A DNA stretch of 64,000 nt from Adiantum capillus-veneris. Its lineage: Eukaryota > Streptophyta > Polypodiopsida > Polypodiales > Pteridaceae. Position 1 is the first letter of the stretch. The number at the start of each line of letters is the position of its first letter. The position numbers were made by a program, and so were the translations under genes. The DNA is taken from positions 157,489,545 through 157,553,544 of the forward strand of contig CM043950.1 of the NCBI GenBank assembly GCA_014529385.2. The letters are read 5' to 3'. Shown piece after piece: positions 30,075 to 40,552 of the stretch. Below the pieces are notes generated by a model. That model did not search any database and was not told the DNA's origin. It worked only from the letters and a program-made list of their open reading frames with translations.

Positions 30075-31646
30075 CCTACTGCAAAATTTTCGGCTGGCCA
30101 AACTTCAGTAGCTCAGCCTTCAGCAACATCTGAAGAACAAGCTCCAGCACGGATTACTGTTGGGACCAGCCAGCAAGCAGAGCAGAATCCAGCAAACACC
30201 ATTGCTGAAAAAGACCAGCCAGAAAGAACCAGTGCTGAGAAACTGGCAGTTCATATTGATAAAGGAAAAGGTCCAGAACCAGTCAGTCCAACCAGTAAAG
30301 TTCCTATCCCTTTCAGTGAATTGGCTTTAGCTTTAACCAAAAAGGACAGATTACAACAGCTACAGAATCACCCCCTCACAAGACGATTAATTCTACAGAA
30401 ACCTGACTTTACCACATTACCATATATAGCCCCTGTTACGGTTTATGAGTCAGTTCCCTCTGACCCAACAACAATAATGGATGGTTGCTCAATGCTTATC
30501 CAGTCATCTTGGAATACGATTGTCAATGCCTTGAGACAAATGATGGATGTCTCAGCGTCCACTGATGAAGTGAACAAGTTAAAAGAAGAATTGAGGATCA
30601 GTGAGCAACAAGTCCAGAAGTTGAAACAGGATATAGGGGCACAATCCATGCAGCATAGTATTCTTAAAAATCAATCACTCAGGACAATTCAGACATTGGA
30701 AAGTAAGCTGTTAAAGCTTGAATTTGACAATAGGCACTTAATTGAAGACAAGACAGGGACTGAGAGAGCTGCTGACAGATTTGAAACTATGTTGAGAATG
30801 AAGAGGGTTGATTTCAACACATTGCTGACTAGCCACACTGCATTAAAAGCCTCTTTAACAGAGAGATACATATATAATTACTTGGCTGATATTCTCAATC
30901 CAGAAGGCAACGCCACTTTCAATATGGATAATCTGAAGGCCCTTATGGAAACTATGCAAAGTGATTTGTAGGATAAGCTTTCTGAATATAACAGTGCTTT
31001 GGCAAATCAAGCTATTTTGGACTACATTGATAAGCAGAATAACCTCGATGAGGATTCTAAGGAAGCAGAAGAGAAGGATGAAGAGAGGGAGGACGAACCA
31101 GCAGATAAACATGATGATGATAATGACTCTCCTCCATCTCCACCTTCAGGATCTGGTGTTGGTGGATCAATTGCCACAAGGGGCAGAGAACCCAAAACAG
31201 ACCAGCCAAACCAGTACAAGGATCAGCAGTCGGGAGACCAGGGGGCTGATGATCAACAACCGGGCAACACTGAAGACTCCCCAGTACACCAGTCACAGCA
31301 CAGTTCAGATGTGAAAAGAAAAGCTAAAGTTATGACTGATACCTTGAAAGGTGATGAACAACATTCATTACAGCTCATCACACTGAACAAGAGGTTAAGA
31401 CATCAGCAAGCTCCTATTACGAGCATGTATCTGGAGGATGATGTTCTTCTCTCGGATCTAGGATGCTTTCACAGGCTATATGTCGACGCCAGAGAAATCA
31501 TTCAGCATTGGAAATCAGTCTCTTTCCATGATCAGGAGTTGTACCAACTACCGGTGTATCCCAGCAGCATCCAGCTGTTGGAAAGGATATCTAAGTGGGC
31601 ACCAACTTCTGATGACAAGATAGTCAATCCACACTGGCAACGATAG
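30075..31646 (+). pseudogene. TE1 third reading frame, coiled-coil and acidic part
   Basis: Codons from 30075 continue the frame broken at 14326; codon phase is exactly preserved across the TE3 insertion. The frame is open to 31646 except for TAG at 30969-30971. It starts with a low-complexity Ala/Gln/Thr/Glu stretch. A probable coiled coil follows (residues about 175-275 from 30081, NKLKEELRISEQQVQKLKQD and on). After the TAG comes a strongly acidic and charged segment (EEKDEEREDEPADKHDDD), a Gly/Pro/Gln-rich stretch, and a more globular end (MYLEDDVLLSDLGCFHRLY). I do not recognise the family. Position and strand tie it to TE1. Confidence 0.6.
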
Positions 31647-32602
31647 TCTACTGCAGACACACATTCTTTAGCCCTTGAATGAATCTCTTGCTTAGGAACA
31701 GACCTTCATATAAGTGCATGAAGGAAGTGAGGAATCAACTGAAAGAAGTTCTACTTTAGATGCACATTGTCAGAGGAGTTTTCGACTAGAGGGTGCAAGC
31801 TATTATTAAAGATCAGACTTCCAGCAGTAAAGGACCGCGGACTCAAATGGCAGTAGGGAAACAGGCAACTGCTCTTCGAAAACTCTTTCAATTAGTCCAT
31901 GTAACTCGGAAGATGATGCAGTAAGAGAATCAGGCTGTACCTTATTTCCTAGAATTTGTGTTTGATTCACCAGTTCTCCTGTATGCACTGCCTGCTAAGG
32001 AATCTGAACTGCCCAGATTTTTCCCAGCAATGTATTCTCAACATCCAAAACCAGTGGATCGGTTCACATACTTTAACATCACTGATGATCTTTAGGATTG
32101 GTATGAGCGAGCCACTGTAGAATGGAAAACCTGGCAAACACTGATCAATGATGCTCTCCAACTAAATGATGTTTTGGAACTGCAAGGAGAAATGCAGAGG
32201 GTCAAGCTCAGTATGGGACAATGGAAGATCCAGCTCAGAGATCTCACCAAGATCACAAATCAGCTGCTTCAACTTACTGTGAAGTCCTCTAAAATCCCTG
32301 AAAAGGATATTACGGCTAAACCAAGTTTGGGACCACAGTACAGAGAAATGGCTGAGATCCTCTTTGAAACTAGGGTTAAAACAAATCAGCCTCTTCCGAA
32401 AGGATGGATCCACACATCCTCGCATTGTCATAAACTGGCCAGAACCCGTTTGACAAAGGATAGACGCACGTTGTATGATCTCCATACCAAAATCTATAAT
32501 CCTCTCACCCCTTATGAATTGGAGATGTCCACTGCAAGGCGAGATCAGCTTGAGCAGAGGCCATTTACAGACTTATCCAAAAGGACAATGCTTGCACTGT
32601 AA
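31647..32602 (+). pseudogene. TE1 third reading frame, decayed C-terminal part
   Basis: From 31647 to about 32170 the sequence looks like former coding DNA (stop codons at CAG-like or CGA-like positions, frame changes). The open frame 32174-32602 has 142 codons and is helical and charged (GEMQRVKLSMGQWKIQLRDL, then a Lys/Arg-rich end). No known domain is visible. It is listed with the third reading frame because of strand, position and composition. The link is inferred. Confidence 0.4.
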
Positions 32603-32754
32603 CTTCTGAAGCACCAGCACAGAAGAAGACCAAGAGGAAGCGGGTTCAGTGGAAGGATATTGGGTAGTTCCATCTCAGAATCAAACGGTGGATTTTCCCA
32701 ATGAAGCACGAGAATTTCTTTGGCTGGAAACCCTTGGAATTACAATTATAGGGG

Positions 32755-33621
32755 TGTCAAGCACTCAACAAGCATGAAGTATGGTATAAAGCTAGCAATA
32801 CCAAAAGAGCTAGCGACTCCAGAGGAGTACTATCATGAGGAATATCGGCCCACTCATGAGGAACATCGGCCAACTCAACAAACAGACAAATGGGTTTAGG
32901 GTTTAGGATTTGGGCCACAACCAGAAACCCAAAAGGGTTCCTCAACACCAATTCAGAATCAGGCGGTGGATTTTTTTCAGAAATTTTGGAGTTATACCAA
33001 AATTCAAGAAAAGAGGGAAGGATGTAGAAGGCGAAGACAATCCTAGCAGGTGGGAATTGTCTCCTAGAAAGCCGAACACTGGATCAGACACACGTCAATA
33101 ATTACCGAGACAGTTACTGCAGTAAATCCTGGAAAGCTATAAATAGAACCCATTACATTGTAATTGGGGTTCTTGCTTCTTGTATTTCGTAGTTCTTGGC
33201 CTAGCTGTTTATCTTTCGGCTTCCATCTCCAAGTATTCTCAAGTTACGAGCCTTTCTCTTCTAGCTTCACTCTGTAATCATTTGAACCCAAACTCATTAC
33301 ATACTTGTTACGAGCCTTTCTCTTCTAGCTTCACTCTGTAATCATTTGAGCCCAGACTCATTACATACTGTACTGATTGTCCTTGAACCATTAATCTGAA
33401 TCTGCAAATACTTTTCACTCATTCAGTATGTCTATCATCTCAGTGTACTATTTCAGTTCAGTTAACTATTTCAGTTCAGTTTCAATTCTCTATTCCAGTT
33501 TCCCTAATTGAATTGACGACCTACCAGTAGCTTTGAATTCTAACACTGGAATCAACTATCTAAAGAGATCAAGTCCAATTCCACTTCGAGCTTATTACCA
33601 TGAAATGTAAATGATATAACA
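32755..33621 (+). repeat. Putative TE1 3' LTR
   Basis: TGTCAAGCACTC follows an AGGGG run at 32751-32754. A good TATA box (TATAAATAG, 33138-33146) lies about 380 bp in, followed by a pyrimidine-rich transcribed region. A 64-bp unit is tandemly duplicated at 33244-33307 and 33308-33369 (ACGAGCCTTTCTCTTC...). A TATAACA end at about 33621 would close the LTR. The 5' LTR is outside the window, so the boundaries are estimates. Confidence 0.4.
33138..33146 (+). promoter_or_regulatory. TATA box of the putative TE1 LTR
   Basis: TATAAATAG lies in the context GAAAGCTATAAATAGAACCC, a canonical plant TATA element. Confidence 0.55.
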
Positions 33622-34660
33622 GTCATACTCATCTAGATTACATACATTCACATTACACATAAGATCTTCATTTTACCATGATTGGGATGTCGGCAGAAGC
33701 AAGAATTGAACATGATCTAGCAGCATGAGAGGGAAAAGTGACAAAGTTAGCGCTTCCCTTGTATCCTCCACGTGTTAATTGTGTACAACCTGAAAAATTG
33801 TAAAACAAGCATTTAAAACTTGTAAAGAGGTTTGACCAGCAAATCTCAGTAATGCTGAAGACAAACATAATGCATACACTAAAAAGTACCACAAACACAT
33901 GAAGAAAAAGTGCAATAAAAGCTCTAATGCTGACTCAAGATCACACCAAAATCTGACTCATGTAGTATGGGTGTATATGCATAGGCAGCTAAGGCTGGGT
34001 TCAGAGAGGGTGGCAAAGAGCAAAAAGTGAGTCCTCCCCACAGGGTTCATCGTGACTGGACAAAGAAAGTGATGCCTTGCGATTTTCTTTCCACCCCAAA
34101 TAAAAGGGAAATAAGTAAGTGCCACTCGAAAAGCTGACAAAGGAGTGCCAGCTAAGAATCAAGCCCTCACCCAGCCAACTGAGTTCTCTGCACGTAGTTA
34201 TAGCCATGTGACCACGCCATGCTTCTTGCTCTTTCCAGCATATCATTAGAATGGGGTAAACTGCAAGCAGAGAATGTTTGTTTCCTTCCTCTGGCCAGTC
34301 CGGATCCAGCCGAACTCAAGGATAATTAAATATTACACCGCCACAGCAGCTTTCTGCATTCAAATGCTGTCGCTTACGGTAAAGAATGCTCCCAGTAGGG
34401 CAACAGAAGGGTCCTTTTTATCAAGATCGCAACAAACGTGAAATGTGTTCTATATTCAACATGGACCAAAGCACCCCTCATAGGCTAGTCATCCTGAATA
34501 CAACAGATAATGTGAAAACGTGTGCAACTCAGACACATTGCACCGATTGATGCAAGCCAGCTACAGAACGCTTGGTAAGAGGACAAACCTGGTGAGATGA
34601 GGTGGAGCCGTGAGACTCTAAGGCTTTGGGAGGTTTTGAAACCAAAGACCCTGCAATACC

Positions 34661-34711
<51 letters not shown>

Positions 34712-35219
34712 TCCCTTCTTCTTGTCCAACTTACGTAGACCAAGTAAGCGCCTCCATCTGCTGCGTTGTACTAAACAAGTTCCAAGTAGATGTTCCTGAA
34801 CGCTGCCTAAGAACTACTCGGCGCGGATTGCCAGCAGCACGTTTCGAGCTCAGGCAACGCCCTAGGAGCAGATACAAAATAGGACATTTAGGCTCACAAG
34901 TAAAGATGACAACACTAATTAATACTTCTAGTTATGTCTGACATATTTATTGCTTTTTTTCGGCGGGGGAGGGGGGATTGGAGATTGGAGAGAGAGAGAG
35001 AGAGCTTGCATTTACTCTAAGAGGGACACCTTGTGTTCACTTGGTGTTTACGTTGCTAGGGCTCTTGCCCTTGGACACTCAAGTGCATCCTCCTCATAGG
35101 GTGGGTCACCCGAGGAGGACGAGTTATCTCCGTCGTTCTCAGCATGTTGTCGTGTCGCTCTGCTTTCACGATGGGAAATAGGAGGACAAGATGCAGATCG
35201 GGCCTATTTGAAGGATATG
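33622..35219. other. Unassigned non-coding stretch with a (CT)n tract
   Basis: No convincing gene or element is visible. It includes a (CT)n microsatellite of about 39 bases at 34669-34707 and a short (GA)n at 34987-35003. Short open frames here lack conserved motifs. Confidence 0.6.
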
Positions 35220-35645
35220 CTTAGTAGTGCATTGGCAGCAGTATATGCTAACAGATTATGCTTAGCGCTCTCACTAAAGCAAATAAAGGTCTTGATGGGT
35301 TTTCCATCCGAAATGTCATCACTTGTAATGCCATAATTGCAGTATATGATGGCTTTGAAGGGAAGGGCTTTCTCCAAAATATATCATCTATGTTTGCACC
35401 TTGAAGGCAAGTGGCTTTACGAAGCCGATGACATGGGCAAGTGAGCTTATTACCGGTTCGAGGAGGTGCTTAGCAAATCTTTGGTTGATATATATGTTTA
35501 ATGTGGTGCTTTCTATCCAAAATGTTATTATTGCCATGATTTCGATACAAGCTGGATGCAAAGGGAAGGACCTTCTTTGAGCGCTTTTATTTATGCTTAC
35601 ACCTTGAGGGCAACATGGGTAGGGGCTTGACATGTGTCCTTGCTG
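35220..35645 (-). pseudogene. Possible remnant of a PPR-repeat gene
   Basis: On the minus strand two similar blocks about 200 bp apart read, with stops, ALKV..A..IKALKEGPSLCIQLVSK and LAFKV...MIYFGESPSLQSHHIL. The pattern ALxxG(x)SLHxxIxxxG recalls pentatricopeptide repeat proteins, which bind organellar RNA and form very large families in land plants. Many stops and indels show that it is dead if real. The match is weak and rests on a short pattern. Confidence 0.25.
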
Positions 35646-35667
35646 CCTCTTGAGGCTTGGGCTTACC

Positions 35668-35668
<1 letters not shown>

Positions 35669-35735
<67 letters not shown>
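35669..35735. repeat. (TG)n microsatellite
   Basis: About 33 uninterrupted TG units. It directly adjoins the inverted repeat copy at 35736-36190, just as a (CA)n tract adjoins the partner copy at 53002-53022. Confidence 0.97.
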
Positions 35736-35736
<1 letters not shown>

Positions 35737-36190
35737 CTATCTCATCCCCCTAGCTTTAGGGCTCGTACCTCCTTTGTAGGGATTTTGTTGACTTTTGGAA
35801 CACAAGCACCTTAGTCAACAAGCACGACAAAGCACCTCAAGCTTGGGTAGTGTTCCCACAAGCACCTCAAGCTCCCCAGTGGGCAAGCACGACAAGCACC
35901 TCAAGCATCTTAGTCATCAAGCCACCTCAAGCTCAGTCCTGGCTTACCTAAGGTCAAAGGACTTTTAAGACAAACCATTGGAGGTCTTTAAAAAAGGTAA
36001 CCCTAAGGTCTTTAAGCTCCATTGGCTAGCCTTGCTCTTTGACAGATCATCTCTCATTTGGACCCGTTTAGCTTTGGCCCCATGTTGAGATAGACCCGTA
36101 AACACATGTCTATATTCTAACCCTTGTCCACGTCTATTCTCCCACATTAAATGATAGTTTAATATGAGAAAATTATTTGGGTTGGTTAGA
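35736..36190 (-). repeat. Dispersed repeat, inverted partner of 52471-53001
   Basis: Read on the minus strand, this segment matches 52471-53001 in order from ACCAACCCAAAT to the GATGAGATAGAACACACA end. It includes a region of repeated CTTGAGGTGCTTGTCGTGCTTG units. Copy 52471-53001 begins TGTCATAAAAT right after a polypurine tract, so both may be LTR fragments. This copy has fewer of the internal short repeats. Confidence 0.85.
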
Positions 36191-36903
36191 TATTAGATTC
36201 TATGAAAATACAGTGCTTTCGACAGGTTCTTTAATGTAGCCCCTCTCAACTCATGCATTAGCTCCCTTTTTCTTCACCTCTGCTTGTTGCAGTATTCAGC
36301 CTTGCCCTCTCAGGTGGCGCACTACCCTCCTCATCTTCCTTCTTACTTCCTCCCAGCCCTGCTCTAGGACGGCTCCCTGCTCCTCATGTTCCCTTGCAAT
36401 GCTTTCGACCACCAACCCCCCTCAAGGCAAGGCTCTCCCTGTGCGCTCAACTTCCTCGTCGGCTCTTGGTCCCTGCGCTCCTCCTTGGTACGGCATTCCC
36501 AAAATCCGCCTTGTGGCTTGTGGCCATGTTCTCCTAATCTGAAGGCCATGCCCTTTTGCTGTGTCCCTCTTCTCAAGCTTGCGGCCTCTATACTCCCTTT
36601 TTCTACAGGTCGACTTTGCTCAGCCCCCGCTGCGTTTCTACGCACCAGTCTGTAGTGCATGCAATCCTTGGCGGCCCTCACTTGCCGCTCTCCACTCCAT
36701 GCATGCGGTTATCTGTACTTGAACTCCTCCATGAATTATAGTGTCGCATGCTATTGCAATGCTCGTTAAGTATCTTAATTATTAATTTCAACTTTATGCT
36801 TTTAAAAAAAACCTTTGGATAGGCTTAAAAGGGGTCCAATGAGCATTTAGATTAATTAAATAATTATCTAAGCAATTATCAAGCCTCTCTCCCTCAAAGG
36901 GGG
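36191..36903. other. Unassigned stretch before TE5
   Basis: It is C/T-rich in the first 500 bases and AT-rich near 36770-36890. Part of the right end may be the start of the TE5 5' LTR, whose true left edge cannot be fixed because the 3' LTR copy is truncated there. No gene motif is seen. Confidence 0.5.
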
Positions 36904-37747
36904 AAGAAGGACACTCGTCCAAAACCTACCCTTGTTGCTTGATATGCCTCTTGCATATGATTGGCTAGGCCTGGAGGGGTCCAATGAGCTTCAAGCATGG
37001 GCTACAAGGGGGGGTCAACCAAAGCAAGCAATGGGTGTGCTTGGGGGGTATGCTCCCTCACTCTCTCTCTCTCTCTTATTTTCTCTCATTTCACTTGGTG
37101 AAGTGCAAGAACTACATCTCCTTCTCCAAGCTTGTTGAGAAGTTGAGAGCCTACACCAACACTCTTGGCTATGGAATGCAAATCCAACCAAGAGCCATAC
37201 TTCAATGCTTAAGCTTGCCATCTTCATTACTATGCTATTATGTATGCTAGCAAGAAGAGTGATGATAAGTGGAGAACTATTTCTTTCTCCTATGAATGTT
37301 TCTTCGTCCTCTTCCCTACCCTCATTTCCTGCTAGCTCTCTCCACCTTTGAGGCCTTGGGACTGGGGCTTGGGATAGTTAATTATTTTTGCAAAGTCTAT
37401 GTTATTCTTGTGATGCATGAATCTTTCCGTCTTCATTGCATCACTCAGGTCACAAGGAACACAAAGATTGTATTGTACCAAGTCTCTCTTGATGGGGGAA
37501 TCTATAATACAAAAGCCTATTGGAGAGGAGATCGGCTCCACATAAATCCGGTCCTCAATTGTTGTCAAGTTCTCTAAAATCTCTCTCTTGCAAAAGCATT
37601 GTTCATGCCAAGTTAATTAGTACTATGTTTATGTTGCTACCGTCAATTAAGTTCACCCTTTATGTTCTCAAAGTAGTCTCACAAAAATTCTCTCTTTAAT
37701 TCTCCTAATTCCACTATTCTCAAAGTTCATAGGCTATTTCCATTACA
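36904..37747 (+). repeat. TE5 5' LTR (left edge uncertain)
   Basis: This matches 40553-41290 over about 735 bp (blocks GACACTCGTCC, GCATATGATTGGCTAGGCC, TCTCTTGATGGG). It ends CATTACA at 37747, just before the primer site. It may extend further left. Confidence 0.85.
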
Positions 37748-37748
37748 T

Positions 37749-37760
37749 TGGTATCAGAGC
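37749..37760 (+). other. TE5 primer-binding site (tRNA-iMet)
   Basis: TGGTATCAGAGC lies one base after the LTR end, an exact initiator-Met type site. Confidence 0.92.
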
Positions 37761-38213
37761 ATTTGGTTTCTCTTTTCTTGCTTAAGAAGAGAGGTCCTTA
37801 AGTAGCCTATTAATGGTTGATTTTGTTAATTATATTAGGGTAAGTGGGACTAGGATCTATTACCGGTTTTGTTGAGCCCACTATGTGGGATATGGTGCAC
37901 ACCTCGAGAGCTTTGGTCTTAATAATGGAGTCTTTTTAAAATTGCCTACAGTTTTACCATTATTGAGTCATAAGAAGTTTGAAAGGAGCTATCCCTTGGC
38001 AATTCTGCAATATTAGACCCACTCTACTACTCTCTATAATTAACCAATCAAATTCGAGTTGTGGGTGTAGATGCTTAAGTACCGATTTTCAAAGGCTAAG
38101 AGGAGTAGCAACTAAGGTTTTGAATTGCCAAAGAGTACACCAAGTAAACACACAAATTCTGTTAACATTAATAACTTTGATTTTGCACATGAGGTGCTAA
38201 TGATGATGCCCTC

Positions 38214-38590
38214 ATGTTTGTCAATTATCTTGTTACTAGGTTGCAGCAAGCTATGGGCAACCCTGCTTTGCAAGCCGAAGTTACTCAACAACTTCGTGCT
38301 TATGGGATTTCCCTTCCTCTCCAAGAGGAGAGAGAGCTTAGGAGGCCTCTTGATGAGACCCCCAAAAGACAACTCTCTCCCATACGAGAGGAGGAATCCA
38401 AAGAACAAGAAAGTAATGAATCCCTAAGTTCCTCTGAAGATGTGGCTCCACGAAGATGGTGGTCTAGACGGTCGCCAACTCCTCCAAAGAGAAAATGTTC
38501 AACCCATAGTCCTTCTCCTCGTCACTCCAAAAGGGAAGAGAGGAAACAAAGGAAGAAAAGGGCAAGAAATAGGTCACCCTCTTCTCCTTC
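38214..38590 (+). pseudogene. gag: TE5 gag fragment with Arg/Ser-rich segment
   Basis: This open frame begins MFVNYLVTRLQQAMGNPALQ and passes into a charged region, then a segment rich in RS and SP pairs (WWSRRSPTPPKRK, then RHSKREERKQRKKRARNRSPSSPS) that resembles the RS domain of splicing factors. At about 38590 it joins RT thumb sequence in another frame. Capsid, zinc knuckle and protease are absent, so this is a gag N-terminus fused by deletion to pol. Whether the RS-like part has a role in RNA binding is speculation. Confidence 0.6.
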
Positions 38591-39355
38591 TTCTTCACCT
38601 TATCTACTCCAAGTCCTTGGAGGAACACAAGCAACATCTCCAAATGATTTTTCAAGCACTGAGGGAGAACAAGCTTTTTCTCAATCAAAAGACAAGCAAA
38701 TTTTTCCTTCAAGAGTTTCAATACTTGGGTCATATTATCTCTCAAGATGGTATCCGTATGGATCCATCAAAGTTGGAGGTAATAAAAGCATGGCCTAATC
38801 CAAGGAATCTACATGAGCTAAGAAGCTTTATTGGTATTTGTCCATACTATAGACGCTTCATGGCAAAATTCTCTCAAATAGCAGGACCATTACATGACTT
38901 AACAGAGAAGAACGTTAAGTACTCATGGATTGCTAAGGAGCAAAATGCTTTTGAAAAGCTCAAAGAAAAGCTTACCCCCCAACCAATCCTTATGCTTCCG
39001 GATCTCTCAAAGCCATTTGAGGTCCAATGTGATGCTTGTGGTGATTGCCTTGGAGCAGTCTTCCTTCAAGAAGGGCATGCCATAGCATATGAGAGCCGAA
39101 TGATCAATACGAATGAAAGAGTCTTGGACATTTATGAGAAAGAGCTTTTAGCTGTTCTACATGCCCTAGAAACATGGAAGCACTATCTATTTTATTCTAC
39201 AAATCGACCACCAAAGTCTCAAGTACTTCATGACGCAAACCAAGCTTTCCGACAAACAAATGAGGTGGGAAATTTTTCTTTCGCAATTTAATTTTCATAT
39301 TGCTCACATTGTTGGCAAGCACAATCAAGTGGCCGATGCACTTTCATGACGACCA
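38590..39355 (+). pseudogene. pol: TE5 RT thumb and RNase H
   Basis: The frame starts right after the position of the catalytic box (YSKSLEEHKQHLQMIFQALREN). It continues with YLGHIISQDGIRMDPSKLEV, SFIGICPYYRRFM, QCDACGDCLGAVF and YEKELLAVLHALETWKHYL. A deletion and frameshift near 39185 follow, and the DHQSLKYFM strand is read in another frame. VADALS at about 39340 is followed by TGA where relatives have Arg (CGA to TGA). The FxDD palm is absent. Confidence 0.85.
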
Positions 39356-39367
39356 AAAGTTAATGCG

Positions 39368-40548
39368 TTGTCTATAGAAACTCACAATGATCTATCTTCT
39401 ATGATAGATGAGTATGCCACTGACCCCGACTTTAAAGATGTAATGTCATCCCTTGCTTTGGGGAAGAAAGAGGAACCATTCACCTTGCAAGATGGTATCT
39501 TATCCATGGCAATAGGCTATGCGTTACCCACTCCCTTCGTGGGAAAGTCATGTATGAATCCCATGCTCCTCCCTATGTGGGGCATAGAGGTATTCAACCT
39601 ACTCTCCGAGGAGTAGAGACGTACTTTTATTGGCCTACCATGAAAGTAGACATACAAGAGTATGTTTCAAAATGTGTCGTATGCCAAAAGACCAAGTATG
39701 ATAGAGGGAAGCAACCTGATTACTTCAGCCATTGCCTATCCCAAATTCACCATAGGAGAGCATATCTTTGGATTACCCAAGTCTATCCATGGGAATAGGG
39801 AATATGGACAATAATTGACAGGTTTAGCAAGCAAGCACACTTTATTCCTGTTAAAAAGACTATTAAGGCACACCAATTGGAAACTCTCTTCATATCTCAG
39901 ATTTTCAAAGACCATGGATTGCCAACATCCATCATGTCAGATAGAGATCTTAGAATGACCATTAATTTTTGGAAAGGTCTCTTAAAAAATCTAGGTACAA
40001 GATTGAATTTCTCTTCGGCTGATCGCCCACAAACGGATGGCCAAAGTGAGATAGCCAATCTTACGATACTCGATCTACTAAAGACTTATGTTACAGAAGT
40101 AGATCAACGCTCACAATGGGAAAAGTACTTACCTCTTATAGAGTATACGTACAATAATACTGTACATACTTCTATGGGAAAAGCACCTTTTGAAATCATT
40201 GAGGGAAGACCTAAAAGTCCCTTGCTACTTAAAGTACATGGGAAGATTTTTGCTATGCCGATGAGTATAGCCGTGGCCTACAAGAATCTTTTCAAAAGGT
40301 TAAGGAGGCTATATCCATCTCTCAACAAAGGCAAAAAATTGATGCTGACAAGCACAGAAGGGCCTTAACGTTTAAAGAAAATGATTGGGTCTTACTTAAA
40401 TTTCCCAAGGCTCGAGGCAAACGACGGGCAAAAATCCTACACGCCATCAAAAATATTATGCTAAACTAGCAAAAAGATACTATGGTCCTTTTCAAATCTT
40501 ACAGACAATCAATAAGATGGATTATCAACTCAAATTTCCCAACCATTA
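39368..40548 (+). pseudogene. pol: TE5 integrase, truncated before the chromodomain
   Basis: The zinc-binding part is at 39550-39720 (HAPPYVGHRGIQ, CVVCQKTKYDR). A frameshift region at 39730-39800 hides the first catalytic Asp (SLDYPS in the alternative frame). From 39800 the core reads IDRFSKQAHFIPVKK, IMSDRDLRMT (second Asp) and GQSEIANLT (Glu). The tail has ENDWVLLKFPKARG, with stops. Sequence ends at 40548 in the middle of the GPY/F module and joins the 3' LTR directly, so the chromodomain has been deleted. Confidence 0.85.
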
Positions 40549-40552
40549 GCCA

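Larger units (their letters stand above)
1..33621 (+). mobile_element. TE1: oldest Ty3/gypsy element (Tat/Athila-like), split by three insertions
   Basis: This is the outermost element of the first nest. Pol fragments for RT, RNase H and integrase lie at 3-2435 on the plus strand. The integrase ends without a chromodomain, and the RT and integrase motifs resemble the Tat/Athila (non-chromovirus) branch. A long third reading frame follows pol (4019-4519, 13470-14326, 30075-32602), and a putative 3' LTR begins near 32755. A solo LTR (2436-3909), TE2 (4736-13134) and TE3 (14327-30074) sit inside it, each bounded by a 5-bp TSD that rejoins TE1 sequence when the insertion is set aside. The 5' LTR, gag, protease and the start of RT lie upstream of the window. 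The 3' boundary at about 33621 is a guess, because no matching 5' LTR is available for comparison. Confidence 0.75.

Noticed and set aside
34529-34729. Glu/Arg-repeat open frame on the minus strand
   Set aside because: It is produced by the (CT)n tract at 34669-34707.
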